A stretch of 5,214 bases of DNA from JAFAGX01 sp035501575 (GCA_035501575.1 DATJVZ010000356.1:1-5214), one strand, 5' to 3'. Numbered from the stretch's first letter, positions 1 to 5,214 are shown. The notes: generated by a model not told the origin, from the letters alone. Translations and numbers: made by a program.

Positions 1-1192
1 TCGCCTGGACATTGCCGAAGAGCGCGATCGGAGCCGTTTCGGTCATGCCCAACCCGGTGACGGTCAGAATCCTGTGGCCCACGGCCTCGACCGCCAGCCG
101 CTCCAGATCAAACCAGGTCGCCGGCTGCATGGAAGCGGCGGCATACCAGAGAAACTTCAACCGCCGGAAGAAATGCTCCCGAAATGTGCGATCGGACTCG
201 AGGTGCGGGATCAACAGTTCATAGCCTCGGGGCACATTGAAGTAGATGGTCGGTGCCACTCGCCGCAATAGCTCCAGACTCTGGCGGAACAATGCCGCAG
301 TCGGCTTCCCGGGATCGATATAGAGAGTCCCGCCATTGTGCAGGATGATGCTGAAATTGCTGTTGCTGCCCGCCGTGTGGTTCCACGGTGCCCAATCCAC
401 CATGACCGGCGGTTCTTCGGTCAGACAGGGCGCCACCTGCCGCTTCATCTGCGAGTTGGAGCAAATCATGCCATGGGTATTAATCACTGCTTTCGGCATC
501 CCGGTCGAGCCCGAGGTAAAGAGAAACTTGGCGATGGTTTCCCGGCCGACTCGTGCGGCCGCGGCGGCAACCGCACTCTTCCCCCGGCCGTCCCCCGAGA
601 GCGACCTCAGGTCGCGCATATTCGAAGATGCCGCCGAATTGCGAAGGGCGATGAGCGGAACGTCAGGGTCGAGAGCCTGCTCGATGGCGCGGCGATAGAG
701 AACCCCATCGTCGATGACGACAAGTCCAGGCGTCAACAAACGAAACGCGTGAGAGAGCTTGATATAATCGGTGCTTTGGAGCGCGTACGCGGGGGCGATG
801 GGGGCAACAGGAATTCCAACGTAAAGCGCAGCCAGCATGATCAAGGCATGATCGATACCGTTCGCGGCGAGGATTGCCAGGGGACGGTTGGGACTGAGCC
901 CGCAGCCGAGTATGCCTTCGGCAAGAGCCAGAGCCTCCTCGCGAGCCTCGGCGTAGCAGATGCTCCGTTCCTCGGTGCCCTTCTGCTCGACCAGAAACGT
1001 GCGATCGGGGGCTTCGCTTGCCCAATAGTCCAGCCAGGCGCCCACGCGATGGTCGTACTCCGCCAACGGCTCCCGGGAGCACATCCGGAAGGTCCCGTCG
1101 GTCTGTCGGGTCACTTCGACGTCCGACGAAAAGAAGCGGACAGGCCGCAAGGGCGCAGGATCGGCACCTGTTCTCGCGTTCCGTGCACTCAA
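1..1192 (-). CDS. fcs: Feruloyl-CoA synthase (ATP-dependent hydroxycinnamate:CoA ligase), C-terminus beyond the window
   Basis: This adenylate-forming enzyme would activate ferulate or a related hydroxycinnamate with ATP and CoA to the aryl-propenoyl-CoA, AMP and pyrophosphate. The minus frame stays open from 1192 to base 1 (397 codons); roughly the last third, including the C-terminal catalytic-lysine subdomain, lies outside. Seen directly: the phosphate-binding motif TSGSTGMPK at about residues 226-234, the WAPWNHTAGSN block from residue 267, the stretch FNVPRGYELL, and the adenine-binding motif TGLGMTETAP at about 379-388. The WNHT block followed by HNGGTLYIDPGKP is typical of the feruloyl-CoA synthase branch and unlike general acyl-CoA synthetases. 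Start: an in-frame TAG at 1196-1198 limits the N-terminus. I chose TTG at 1192; TTG at 1150 (reading RPVRFF) is the alternative, and neither has a good ribosome site. The gene diverges from the MarR gene. The enzyme could prefer p-coumarate or caffeate; that cannot be read from the sequence. Confidence 0.9.
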   Translation of the reverse strand, partial: MSARNARTGADPAPLRPVRFFSSDVEVTRQTDGTFRMCSREPLAEYDHRVGAWLDYWASEAPDRTFLVEQKGTEERSICYAEAREEALALAEGILGCGLSPNRPLAILAANGIDHALIMLAALYVGIPVAPIAPAYALQSTDYIKLSHAFRLLTPGLVVIDDGVLYRRAIEQALDPDVPLIALRNSAASSNMRDLRSLSGDGRGKSAVAAAAARVGRETIAKFLFTSGSTGMPKAVINTHGMICSNSQMKRQVAPCLTEEPPVMVDWAPWNHTAGSNSNFSIILHNGGTLYIDPGKPTAALFRQSLELLRRVAPTIYFNVPRGYELLIPHLESDRTFREHFFRRLKFLWYAAASMQPATWFDLERLAVEAVGHRILTVTGLGMTETAPIALFGNVQA

Positions 1193-1201
1193 GGCCTACG
1201 A

Positions 1202-1230
1202 AGCTTACTCGATGGAATTCGTGATCGCAA
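1202..1230 (-). promoter_or_regulatory. Candidate sigma-70 promoter of fcs with a possible operator
   Basis: On the minus strand TTGCGA (1230-1225; 4 of 6 consensus bases) is followed after exactly 17 bp by TAAGCT (1207-1202; 3 of 6, with the key T, A and final T). The spacer holds the palindrome GAATTC (1215-1220). Around the same centre, CTT at 1204-1206 mirrors AAG at 1229-1231, giving a weak, broken dyad. A MarR dimer bound here would block the promoter. The predicted transcript start, near 1195, is only a few bases before the TTG at 1192, so either the mRNA is nearly leaderless or translation starts at 1150. The call rests on hexamer matching only. Confidence 0.3.
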
Positions 1231-1282
1231 GGGGAGGCTCGGCCTGTTTACCTCTTAGACGGGATATCGGTCGGAACCACAC

Positions 1283-1828
1283 ATGAATCGAGCCAGGGCA
1301 CCAGCATCGAGCCGCACGGGCAGGCGCAACGAATCCCCCATGGAGGTTTATGACGAGCCGGGCCATTTAATTCGGCGCGCTCAGCAAATCGCCGTGTCGA
1401 TGTTCCACTCGACCATGGGCCACCGCATGACACCGGTCCAATATTGCGTACTGCGAGTTCTGGAGGAACATCCGGGAATTGACCAGGTCACTCTCGCCAG
1501 ATTGTGCGCCCTCGATACTTCGACCGCCGCCGACTTGGCAGTGCGTCTCGAAGAACGTGGCCTGGTGCGCCGGATGATGCCCCTGAAGAGCAAGCGCTTT
1601 CGCCTGCTTCATTTGACGCCTGAGGGAGCCATGCTGTTGAAGAAGCTCGTTCCCTCGAGCCGACTGCTGGCCGACCGTTTGCTGAAAGCACTGAGCAAGG
1701 AAGAACAGAAGATCTTTCTACAGCTGCTTAAGAAATTCGTGCATTTGAACAATGAGGAAAGTCGCGCCCCGCTCGACCGCAGATTCGCAGACTCGCGCCG
1801 GAACAGCTCCCCTTCATCCGCGAGTTGA
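1283..1828 (+). CDS. MarR-family transcriptional regulator, probably controlling the hydroxycinnamate genes
   Basis: A 181-residue winged helix-turn-helix protein, expected to act as a DNA-binding dimer. Visible in order: an N-terminal dimerisation helix (YDEPGHLIRRAQQIAVSMF, residues 23-41), the MTPVQYCVLRVL helix (49-60), the helix-turn-helix DQVTLARLCALDTSTAADLAVRLEERG (67-93, recognition helix about 79-92), a wing ending LHLTPEG (109-115), and C-terminal dimerisation helices to about residue 155. The basic, low-complexity tail after that is probably disordered. The start at ATG 1283 gives a 19-residue basic leader; ATG 1340 (MEVYDEPGH) is possible, and neither has a strong ribosome site. 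Known relatives such as CouR, FerC and HcaR repress hydroxycinnamate ligase genes and are released by the CoA-thioester product. The divergent position next to fcs suggests the same job here, but the ligand and the exact orthologue are inference, so no symbol is given. Its 3' end overlaps the convergent thioesterase gene by 15 bp. Confidence 0.9.
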   Translation: MNRARAPASSRTGRRNESPMEVYDEPGHLIRRAQQIAVSMFHSTMGHRMTPVQYCVLRVLEEHPGIDQVTLARLCALDTSTAADLAVRLEERGLVRRMMPLKSKRFRLLHLTPEGAMLLKKLVPSSRLLADRLLKALSKEEQKIFLQLLKKFVHLNNEESRAPLDRRFADSRRNSSPSSAS

Positions 1829-2263
1829 ATCCGGGTTCGATTCTGCTTTTCCTGCGAAGCGTTCTTTCACCTCTTCTGGAATCGGTCGTGATTCGAACTC
1901 CTCTCGATCGCCATGCGGGTGCACGACCCAGACGCGCGTCTCGAAGCACTCGACCGCTAACACGTCGCCTCTCATCAGGCGATGCTGCACGACAAAGCTG
2001 CTGTTTCCCCACTTCGCAACCGACGACTCTACCACTACGTCATCGCCAAAGCGGGATGGCTTCAGGAATCGCGCCTTGATGTCGACTAGCGGAATCCCGT
2101 TCATGGCGTATGACTTCATCATCTTGCGTTTGGAGAGTCCGGCCCGCTCAAACAGGGCTCTCGTCGACGCATCAAAACACTCGAAATAGCGAGGAAAATA
2201 GACGATCCCTCCCGGATCACAATCCCCCCACTCAATGCGTACGGTTCGTCGATTGGTCAGCAT
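1814..2263 (-). CDS. Acyl-CoA thioesterase, 4-hydroxybenzoyl-CoA thioesterase (4HBT) hotdog family
   Basis: A cytoplasmic single-domain hotdog enzyme of 149 residues, the usual length for the family. The N-terminal signature EWGDCDPGGIVYFPRYFE (residues 11-28) matches the 4HBT active-site segment; the second aspartate, D16, aligns with the catalytic Asp17 of the Pseudomonas 4-hydroxybenzoyl-CoA thioesterase. The central helix FDASTRALFERAGL and the strands around KWGNSSFVVQHRL complete the fold. The ATG at 2263 is fixed by a strong ribosome site. In this cluster the likely substrate is an aroyl-CoA left after side-chain shortening, such as vanilloyl-CoA or 4-hydroxybenzoyl-CoA, hydrolysed to the free acid and CoA. 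That substrate is inferred from the neighbours: 4HBT-family members also act on other acyl-CoAs, and a housekeeping role recycling trapped CoA esters is possible. The gene lies downstream of the fused hydratase-dehydrogenase on the same strand, 393 bp away. Confidence 0.9.
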   Translation of the reverse strand: MLTNRRTVRIEWGDCDPGGIVYFPRYFECFDASTRALFERAGLSKRKMMKSYAMNGIPLVDIKARFLKPSRFGDDVVVESSVAKWGNSSFVVQHRLMRGDVLAVECFETRVWVVHPHGDREEFESRPIPEEVKERFAGKAESNPDSTRG

Positions 2264-2268
2264 GAAAA

Positions 2269-2273
2269 CCTCC
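2269..2273 (-). promoter_or_regulatory. Shine-Dalgarno site of the thioesterase gene
   Basis: GGAGG on the minus strand lies 5 nt (TTTTC) before the ATG at 2263. It is the strongest ribosome site in the window and fixes the thioesterase start. Confidence 0.75.
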
Positions 2274-2406
2274 GCACGGTCAGAGTTCTCTTCGATCCAG
2301 CACCCGACAAGGCTTCAGGACGGTTGCGTTGTGGGTTAGAGGCCAGAAGCGAGCCCGGCTCTCGAACCTTTGCCACGGAAACATGCGCGGATCTGGAGCA
2401 TCGGCA

Positions 2407-2438
2407 CATAGCGGCTATGCGAAAACACCTATCATAGG
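2407..2438 (-). promoter_or_regulatory. Pair of perfect palindromes over a possible -10 box: candidate operator upstream of the thioesterase
   Basis: CATAGCGGCTATG (2407-2419) is a perfect 13-bp palindrome around base 2413. CCTATCATAGG (2428-2438) is a perfect 11-bp palindrome around base 2433. Their centres are 20 bp apart, about two helical turns, so two bound dimers would sit on the same face. Three half-sites read CTATG on one strand or the other, and a fourth reads CTATC. On the minus strand the second palindrome contains TATGAT (2436-2431; 5 of 6 matches to a -10 box). No good -35 box lies 16-18 bp upstream; CTGACA is there but 23 bp away. An activator-dependent or repressed promoter for the thioesterase is plausible; which protein binds is unknown. 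Confidence 0.35.
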
Positions 2439-2656
2439 CGACTCGGAAACCGTGGACCGTGTCAGGAAAAGGAACACGCATTCCCGTAGGGGTTGGGCCC
2501 TGATCCTTGACGACCGCCAAAACACCCGGGCTGATGGTCATGGGCATCTCACGCTCGAGGATCGCGGTGTGCTTTAACCTCGGGATCGAGCCGGCGGAAT
2601 GTCGGGCCGTGGTCGGATGGGTATTCGACTTCAGGCTGACCATAGGCAGGCGAAGC

Positions 2657-4756
2657 TCATGCCCTGTGATCCCACTCGGTGAAAGTCGAACGCTCCGCTG
2701 CCAAGCGCTCGATAAGCGCCGCCGGGCGCCAATAGTGGCCGAGCCTTTGATGGTAGTGAGCGATGCGCTCGGCAACGTGGCCGAGTCCGAGTGTATCGGC
2801 GTAAAACATCGGGCCGCCCAGCCAACGGGGAAACCCGTAGCCGCTGGTCCAAACCACGTCGATATCGGACGCGCGGGCTGCAATGCCTTCATCAAGGACG
2901 ATGGCCCCGACATTGATCAGAGCCAGGATGCATCGCTCGACGATTTCTTGGTCGCTGATCTCTCGCCTCCGGATTGCTCGCTCCGCAGAGAGCGCTTCGA
3001 TCAGTTTCGTGACGTCCGGATCCGGCAACGCCTCGCGGCCGCCGTTCTCGTAGCGATAAAAGCCGCGACCTGTCTTCTGGCCCAGCCTTCCGAGTTGCGT
3101 AAGGCGATCGGCGATCACAAAGTAAGGATCAGGACGGCTTTCCCGCTGGTAAAGCTGGATACGCGCCTTGGTACCTACGTCGTTCCCCCCCAGATCGCTC
3201 ACCCGCTGTGGTCCCATAGCGAAGCCGAAGGTCTCGAGCGCCAGGTCGACCTGGCTCGGTGAGGCTCCTTCCAACAGCAACTGCTCGGCTTCCCGGAAAT
3301 AGCCGTCGAGCATCATCCGGTTGCCGATGAAGCCGAAAGCATCCCCGGCGACAACCGGAATTTTCTTGAGCATTTTCGCGACCTGCAGCGCCATAGCCAG
3401 CGTTTCGGGGGACGTGCCGCCACCACGCACGATTTCGAGCAGCTTCGTAACCTGGGCCGGGGCAAAAAAATGCAGACCGGACACCCGATTGGGATGCGTA
3501 GTCGCGCGGCCCAACTCGGTGACGGAAAGCGTGGAAGTATTGGTGGCGAGCAGCCGCTGGGGAGGCAACATCGCATCGAGCGTGGACAATACTTGCTTCT
3601 TGAGATCCATGTCCTCGAACACCGCCTCGATGACCAGGTCGGCCTGCGCCGCATCCGCCAGGGCTAAACTGCCGGTGATTCGGCCAATTCTCTCATCGGC
3701 GATCGCCCGAGTGATGCGGCCACGTTGTACGCCGGATGCGTAGATTCGATGAATCGCGCCTCGACCACGAGCCAAGGCGGCCTCCGCGTTATCGATCAGG
3801 ATCACCTCCCGACCGGCATCGGCAAAGGCGACGGCGATGCCGCTGCCCATGGTTCCCGCACCAATGACCGCGACGCGCTTGATTTCCGCTTCTGTCGGCT
3901 GGGTGATTCCTTTCACCTTGCCGGACTCGCGCTCGGCGAAAAACACGTGGCGTAGTGCCTGGCTTTCGCGCGTGGCCAACGACTGTTGCGCCAGAACCGA
4001 CTCGACCGCCACGCCTTCGGAAAACGGCAATCGCGCCGCCTGGATCGCCTTGACTACCAGGGTCTGGGTGGTTCGCCCCTTCAGGGTTCGGGCATTAGCG
4101 CGTAACGCCTCCGTGATGCCGGCCTCCTCGAAGCCGTCGTGTCGGACGGTGCGGGCGGACGTCGGCCGCGGACCTAGTCCGTCCTCGATCAGACGACGAC
4201 AAAACTGAAGTGCGCCCTCGAGCAGATTACCCTCGACGACCTCATCTACCAGGCCGAGAGCTTTGGCATCCTCGGCGGCAATGGGTACTCCGGACAGGAT
4301 CATATCCAACGCCGCACGCGCGCCGATCAGCCGGGGCAACCGTTGCGTGCCACCGGCACCCGGAATGATACCGAGTGTGATCTCAGGCAACCCGAGTCGC
4401 GCGTTCGTCTGTGCCACTCGATAGTGACACGCCATCGCCAGTTCGAGGCCGCCACCCAACGCCATGCCGTGGATGGCAGCAACGACGGGAATGCGTATTC
4501 CCTCGATCGTCGCCTGCACGCCTTGCTGGGTGGGTTCTTTGATCGGGCGATCGAACTCGGTGACATCCGCACCCGCACTAAACAGATTGCCCGCCGAGCG
4601 AATCAGCAGGATCTTGATATCCGAACGATCGGCCGCCCGGGTCACGACATCGGCGAGACCGGCTCGTACAGCATGGTTGATAGCGTTGACCGGAGGATTC
4701 TCCACTCGGATTACGCCGATCGAACCAACCTCCTCGAAGGTAACGGCCTGGGACAA
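2657..4756 (-). CDS. Bifunctional enoyl-CoA hydratase / 3-hydroxyacyl-CoA dehydrogenase (FadB/FadJ-like fusion)
   Basis: A 699-residue soluble fusion that would hydrate an enoyl-CoA and oxidise the resulting 3-hydroxyacyl-CoA with NAD+. The crotonase domain covers about residues 1-190; both catalytic glutamates are present, E105 in GMALGGGLELAMACH and E125 in LGLPEITLGIIPGAGGTQRL. The dehydrogenase begins with KRVAVIGAGTMGSG (GxGxxG at 299-304) and keeps S408 (TNTSTLS), the His-Glu dyad H429 (GLHFFAPA) and E441, and N479 (GFIGNRMM). Two C-terminal helical 3-hydroxyacyl-CoA dehydrogenase domains follow, at about 475-570 and 600-690; the second contains SGYGFPRWLGGPMFYAD. Start: the frame runs open to 4924, but that would reach into the divergent O-demethylase gene and add 56 residues without family character. 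TTG at 4756 has GGAG 8 nt upstream and gives the normal length. Beside fcs, the likely substrate is feruloyl-CoA or coumaroyl-CoA, so this would be the side-chain beta-oxidation step. Action on fatty acids is the alternative. All key residues are intact. Confidence 0.93.
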   Translation of the reverse strand: MSQAVTFEEVGSIGVIRVENPPVNAINHAVRAGLADVVTRAADRSDIKILLIRSAGNLFSAGADVTEFDRPIKEPTQQGVQATIEGIRIPVVAAIHGMALGGGLELAMACHYRVAQTNARLGLPEITLGIIPGAGGTQRLPRLIGARAALDMILSGVPIAAEDAKALGLVDEVVEGNLLEGALQFCRRLIEDGLGPRPTSARTVRHDGFEEAGITEALRANARTLKGRTTQTLVVKAIQAARLPFSEGVAVESVLAQQSLATRESQALRHVFFAERESGKVKGITQPTEAEIKRVAVIGAGTMGSGIAVAFADAGREVILIDNAEAALARGRGAIHRIYASGVQRGRITRAIADERIGRITGSLALADAAQADLVIEAVFEDMDLKKQVLSTLDAMLPPQRLLATNTSTLSVTELGRATTHPNRVSGLHFFAPAQVTKLLEIVRGGGTSPETLAMALQVAKMLKKIPVVAGDAFGFIGNRMMLDGYFREAEQLLLEGASPSQVDLALETFGFAMGPQRVSDLGGNDVGTKARIQLYQRESRPDPYFVIADRLTQLGRLGQKTGRGFYRYENGGREALPDPDVTKLIEALSAERAIRRREISDQEIVERCILALINVGAIVLDEGIAARASDIDVVWTSGYGFPRWLGGPMFYADTLGLGHVAERIAHYHQRLGHYWRPAALIERLAAERSTFTEWDHRA

Positions 4757-4764
4757 GGCGCAAA

Positions 4765-4768
4765 CTCC
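4765..4768 (-). promoter_or_regulatory. Ribosome binding site that decides the TTG start of the fused hydratase-dehydrogenase
   Basis: GGAG (within ACGGAG) on the minus strand lies 8 nt before TTG at 4756. The other upstream in-frame candidate, TTG 4786, has no such site, and no ATG or GTG start lies near the beginning of the conserved domain. Confidence 0.5.
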
Positions 4769-4779
4769 GTCATCGTGCG

Positions 4780-4808
4780 TAGTCAAATTTGAGGGCGTTC
4801 CGTATACT
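4780..4808 (+). promoter_or_regulatory. Candidate sigma-70 promoter of the O-demethylase gene
   Basis: TAGTCA (4780-4785; 4 of 6) and TATACT (4803-4808; 5 of 6) are separated by exactly 17 bp. Transcription would start near 4815, leaving a leader of about 45 nt before the ATG at 4860. The perfect palindrome TCAAATTTGA (4783-4792) overlaps the -35 box and is a good candidate repressor site. Confidence 0.5.
4783..4792. promoter_or_regulatory. Palindrome TCAAATTTGA, possible operator
   Basis: A perfect 10-bp AT-rich palindrome in a GC-rich background, between the divergent genes and over the -35 box of the rightward promoter candidate. Size and position suit a MarR-type dimer site, but no link to the MarR protein in this window can be shown from sequence alone. 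Confidence 0.35.
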
Positions 4809-4825
4809 GAACGTTGCGCGTCTGG

Positions 4826-4834
4826 ATTGTAGCA
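4826..4834 (-). promoter_or_regulatory. Candidate extended -10 promoter of the fused hydratase-dehydrogenase
   Basis: The minus strand reads TGCTACAAT (4834-4826): the TGn extension directly before TACAAT, which matches 5 of 6 consensus -10 bases. No -35 box is evident, as is usual for extended -10 promoters. Transcription would start near 4819, about 60 nt before the TTG at 4756, and would run through the rightward promoter. The perfect palindrome TAGCATGCTA (4830-4839) overlaps this element and could be a control site. Confidence 0.4.
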
Positions 4835-4848
4835 TGCTAGCCGATTTT

Positions 4849-4853
4849 GGGAG
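4849..4853 (+). promoter_or_regulatory. Ribosome binding site of the O-demethylase gene
   Basis: GGGAG lies 6 nt before the ATG at 4860, a normal distance. It supports this start, which also matches the expected N-terminus of the family. Confidence 0.6.
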
Positions 4854-4859
4854 CGAGGG

Positions 4860-5214
4860 ATGAGACAGAGGAGTCTGGAGGATTTATTAGAGAGCGTCGG
4901 AAGTCCGGTGAAGTTGTTGCGCAATTCGCCGATCGGCGCCTACGTGTATCCGGTTGTGCCCGGCGAATATTCGAATTGGCGTGACGAACAACGCGCCTGG
5001 CGGGAGAGCGCGGTTCTCTTCGATCAGTCGCACCACATGGCCAACATTTACGTCGAAGGTCCCGACGCTCTCAAGCTGCTCTCCCATCTCGCGACCAATA
5101 GCTTCCGAACATTCCCGGCCAACCGTGCGAAGCAATTCGCTCCCTGCAGCTACGACGGCTTTGTGATCGGCGATGGCATTCTTTTTCACCTCGAGGAACA
5201 GCGGCTGGTCTTCG
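4860..5214 (+). CDS. ligM: Tetrahydrofolate-dependent aryl O-demethylase, LigM/DesA type (vanillate or syringate), N-terminal part
   Basis: The first 118 residues of a GcvT-fold aminomethyltransferase-family protein; family members are about 470 residues, so about three quarters is missing. LigM moves the methoxy methyl of vanillate or 3-O-methylgallate to tetrahydrofolate, giving protocatechuate or gallate plus 5-methyltetrahydrofolate, in the cytoplasm. The diagnostic N-terminal pattern is present: LLRNSPIGAYVYPVVPGEYS (residues 19-38), NWRDEQRAWRESAVLFDQSH (39-58), then the GcvT-like DALKLLSHLATNSF (69-82) and YDGFVIGDGILFHLEE. These match LigM/DesA better than glycine-cleavage T protein or DmdA. 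The catalytic tyrosine described for LigM lies further downstream, outside the window. The gene is divergent from the fused hydratase-dehydrogenase across 103 bp, so both may respond to one regulator. Vanillate is the expected product of the other enzymes here, which favours LigM; DesA (syringate) remains possible, so the symbol is provisional. Confidence 0.87.
   Translation, partial: MRQRSLEDLLESVGSPVKLLRNSPIGAYVYPVVPGEYSNWRDEQRAWRESAVLFDQSHHMANIYVEGPDALKLLSHLATNSFRTFPANRAKQFAPCSYDGFVIGDGILFHLEEQRLVF

Larger units (their letters stand above)
2264..2656. other. 393-bp intergenic stretch without a convincing gene
   Basis: It separates the fused hydratase-dehydrogenase from the thioesterase, both on the minus strand. 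The open frames crossing it give residue patterns unlike a folded protein and share no recognisable motif. There is no hairpin followed by a T-run, so no intrinsic terminator is visible after the stop at 2657. The recognisable content is the thioesterase ribosome site (2269-2273) and the palindrome pair with a possible -10 box (2407-2438). The most likely role is a promoter and leader region for the thioesterase gene, but decay of a former gene cannot be excluded. Confidence 0.5.

Noticed and set aside
338..1258. Plus-strand open frame of 306 codons
   Set aside because: It is antisense to fcs, which shows clear motifs throughout in the minus frame; the plus-strand product is rich in Arg and Gly without any recognisable domain.
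2351..2361. Inverted repeat GAGCCCGGCTC followed by TCGAACC, considered as a terminator or a tRNA T-arm
   Set aside because: No T-run follows on either strand, and the TTCGA segment is not flanked by complementary T-stem arms; no acceptor stem or CCA end is present.
2257..2547. Minus-strand frame of 96 residues whose stop overlaps the thioesterase start (ATGCTGA), suggesting translational coupling
   Set aside because: There is no clear ribosome site and no recognisable motif, the C-terminal half looks random, and it runs through the palindrome pair. The overlap is probably chance.
2507..3262. Plus-strand open frame of 251 codons across the 3' end of the hydratase-dehydrogenase gene
   Set aside because: Most of it is antisense to the conserved dehydrogenase domains and the product has no family features; GC-rich coding DNA commonly leaves such open antisense frames.
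4860..5214. Glycine-cleavage T protein or DmdA as the identity of the right-hand gene
   Set aside because: The N-terminal YVYPVV...SNWRDEQ...AWR...VLFDQSHHM pattern is that of LigM/DesA aryl O-demethylases, and the neighbours handle aromatic methoxy acids.

Overview
The window reads as one gene cluster for the breakdown of ferulate-type lignin phenols in a fairly GC-rich (about 60 % by eye) bacterium. The enzyme set, the TTG starts and the MarR regulator fit a proteobacterium; the sequence alone does not support a narrower placement. There are five protein genes. Two are cut by the window ends: the feruloyl-CoA synthase at the left and the O-demethylase at the right. I see no RNA gene, mobile element or CRISPR array.

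Layout, left to right. (1) Bases 1-1192, minus strand: the N-terminal two thirds of a feruloyl-CoA synthase. (2) A 90-bp divergent promoter region. (3) 1283-1828, plus strand: a MarR-family regulator of the type that controls hydroxycinnamate genes. (4) 1814-2263, minus strand: a 4-hydroxybenzoyl-CoA-type hotdog thioesterase, whose 3' end overlaps the regulator's 3' end by 15 bp. (5) 2264-2656: a 393-bp gap with no convincing gene, holding two neighbouring perfect palindromes. (6) 2657-4756, minus strand: a fused enoyl-CoA hydratase / 3-hydroxyacyl-CoA dehydrogenase of 699 residues. (7) A 103-bp divergent promoter region with two palindromes and two opposing promoter candidates. (8) From 4860, plus strand: the first 118 residues of a LigM/DesA-type tetrahydrofolate-dependent aryl O-demethylase.

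Together the genes suggest this route: ferulate is activated to its CoA thioester; the fused enzyme hydrates the side-chain double bond and oxidises the hydroxyl to a ketone; a thiolase not present in the window would release acetyl-CoA; the thioesterase frees vanillate from vanilloyl-CoA; and the O-demethylase moves the methoxy methyl group to tetrahydrofolate, giving protocatechuate. This is the CoA-dependent beta-oxidative route, not the better-known retro-aldol route through vanillin. The families are clear from the sequence; the substrates and the order of steps are inferred from gene content.
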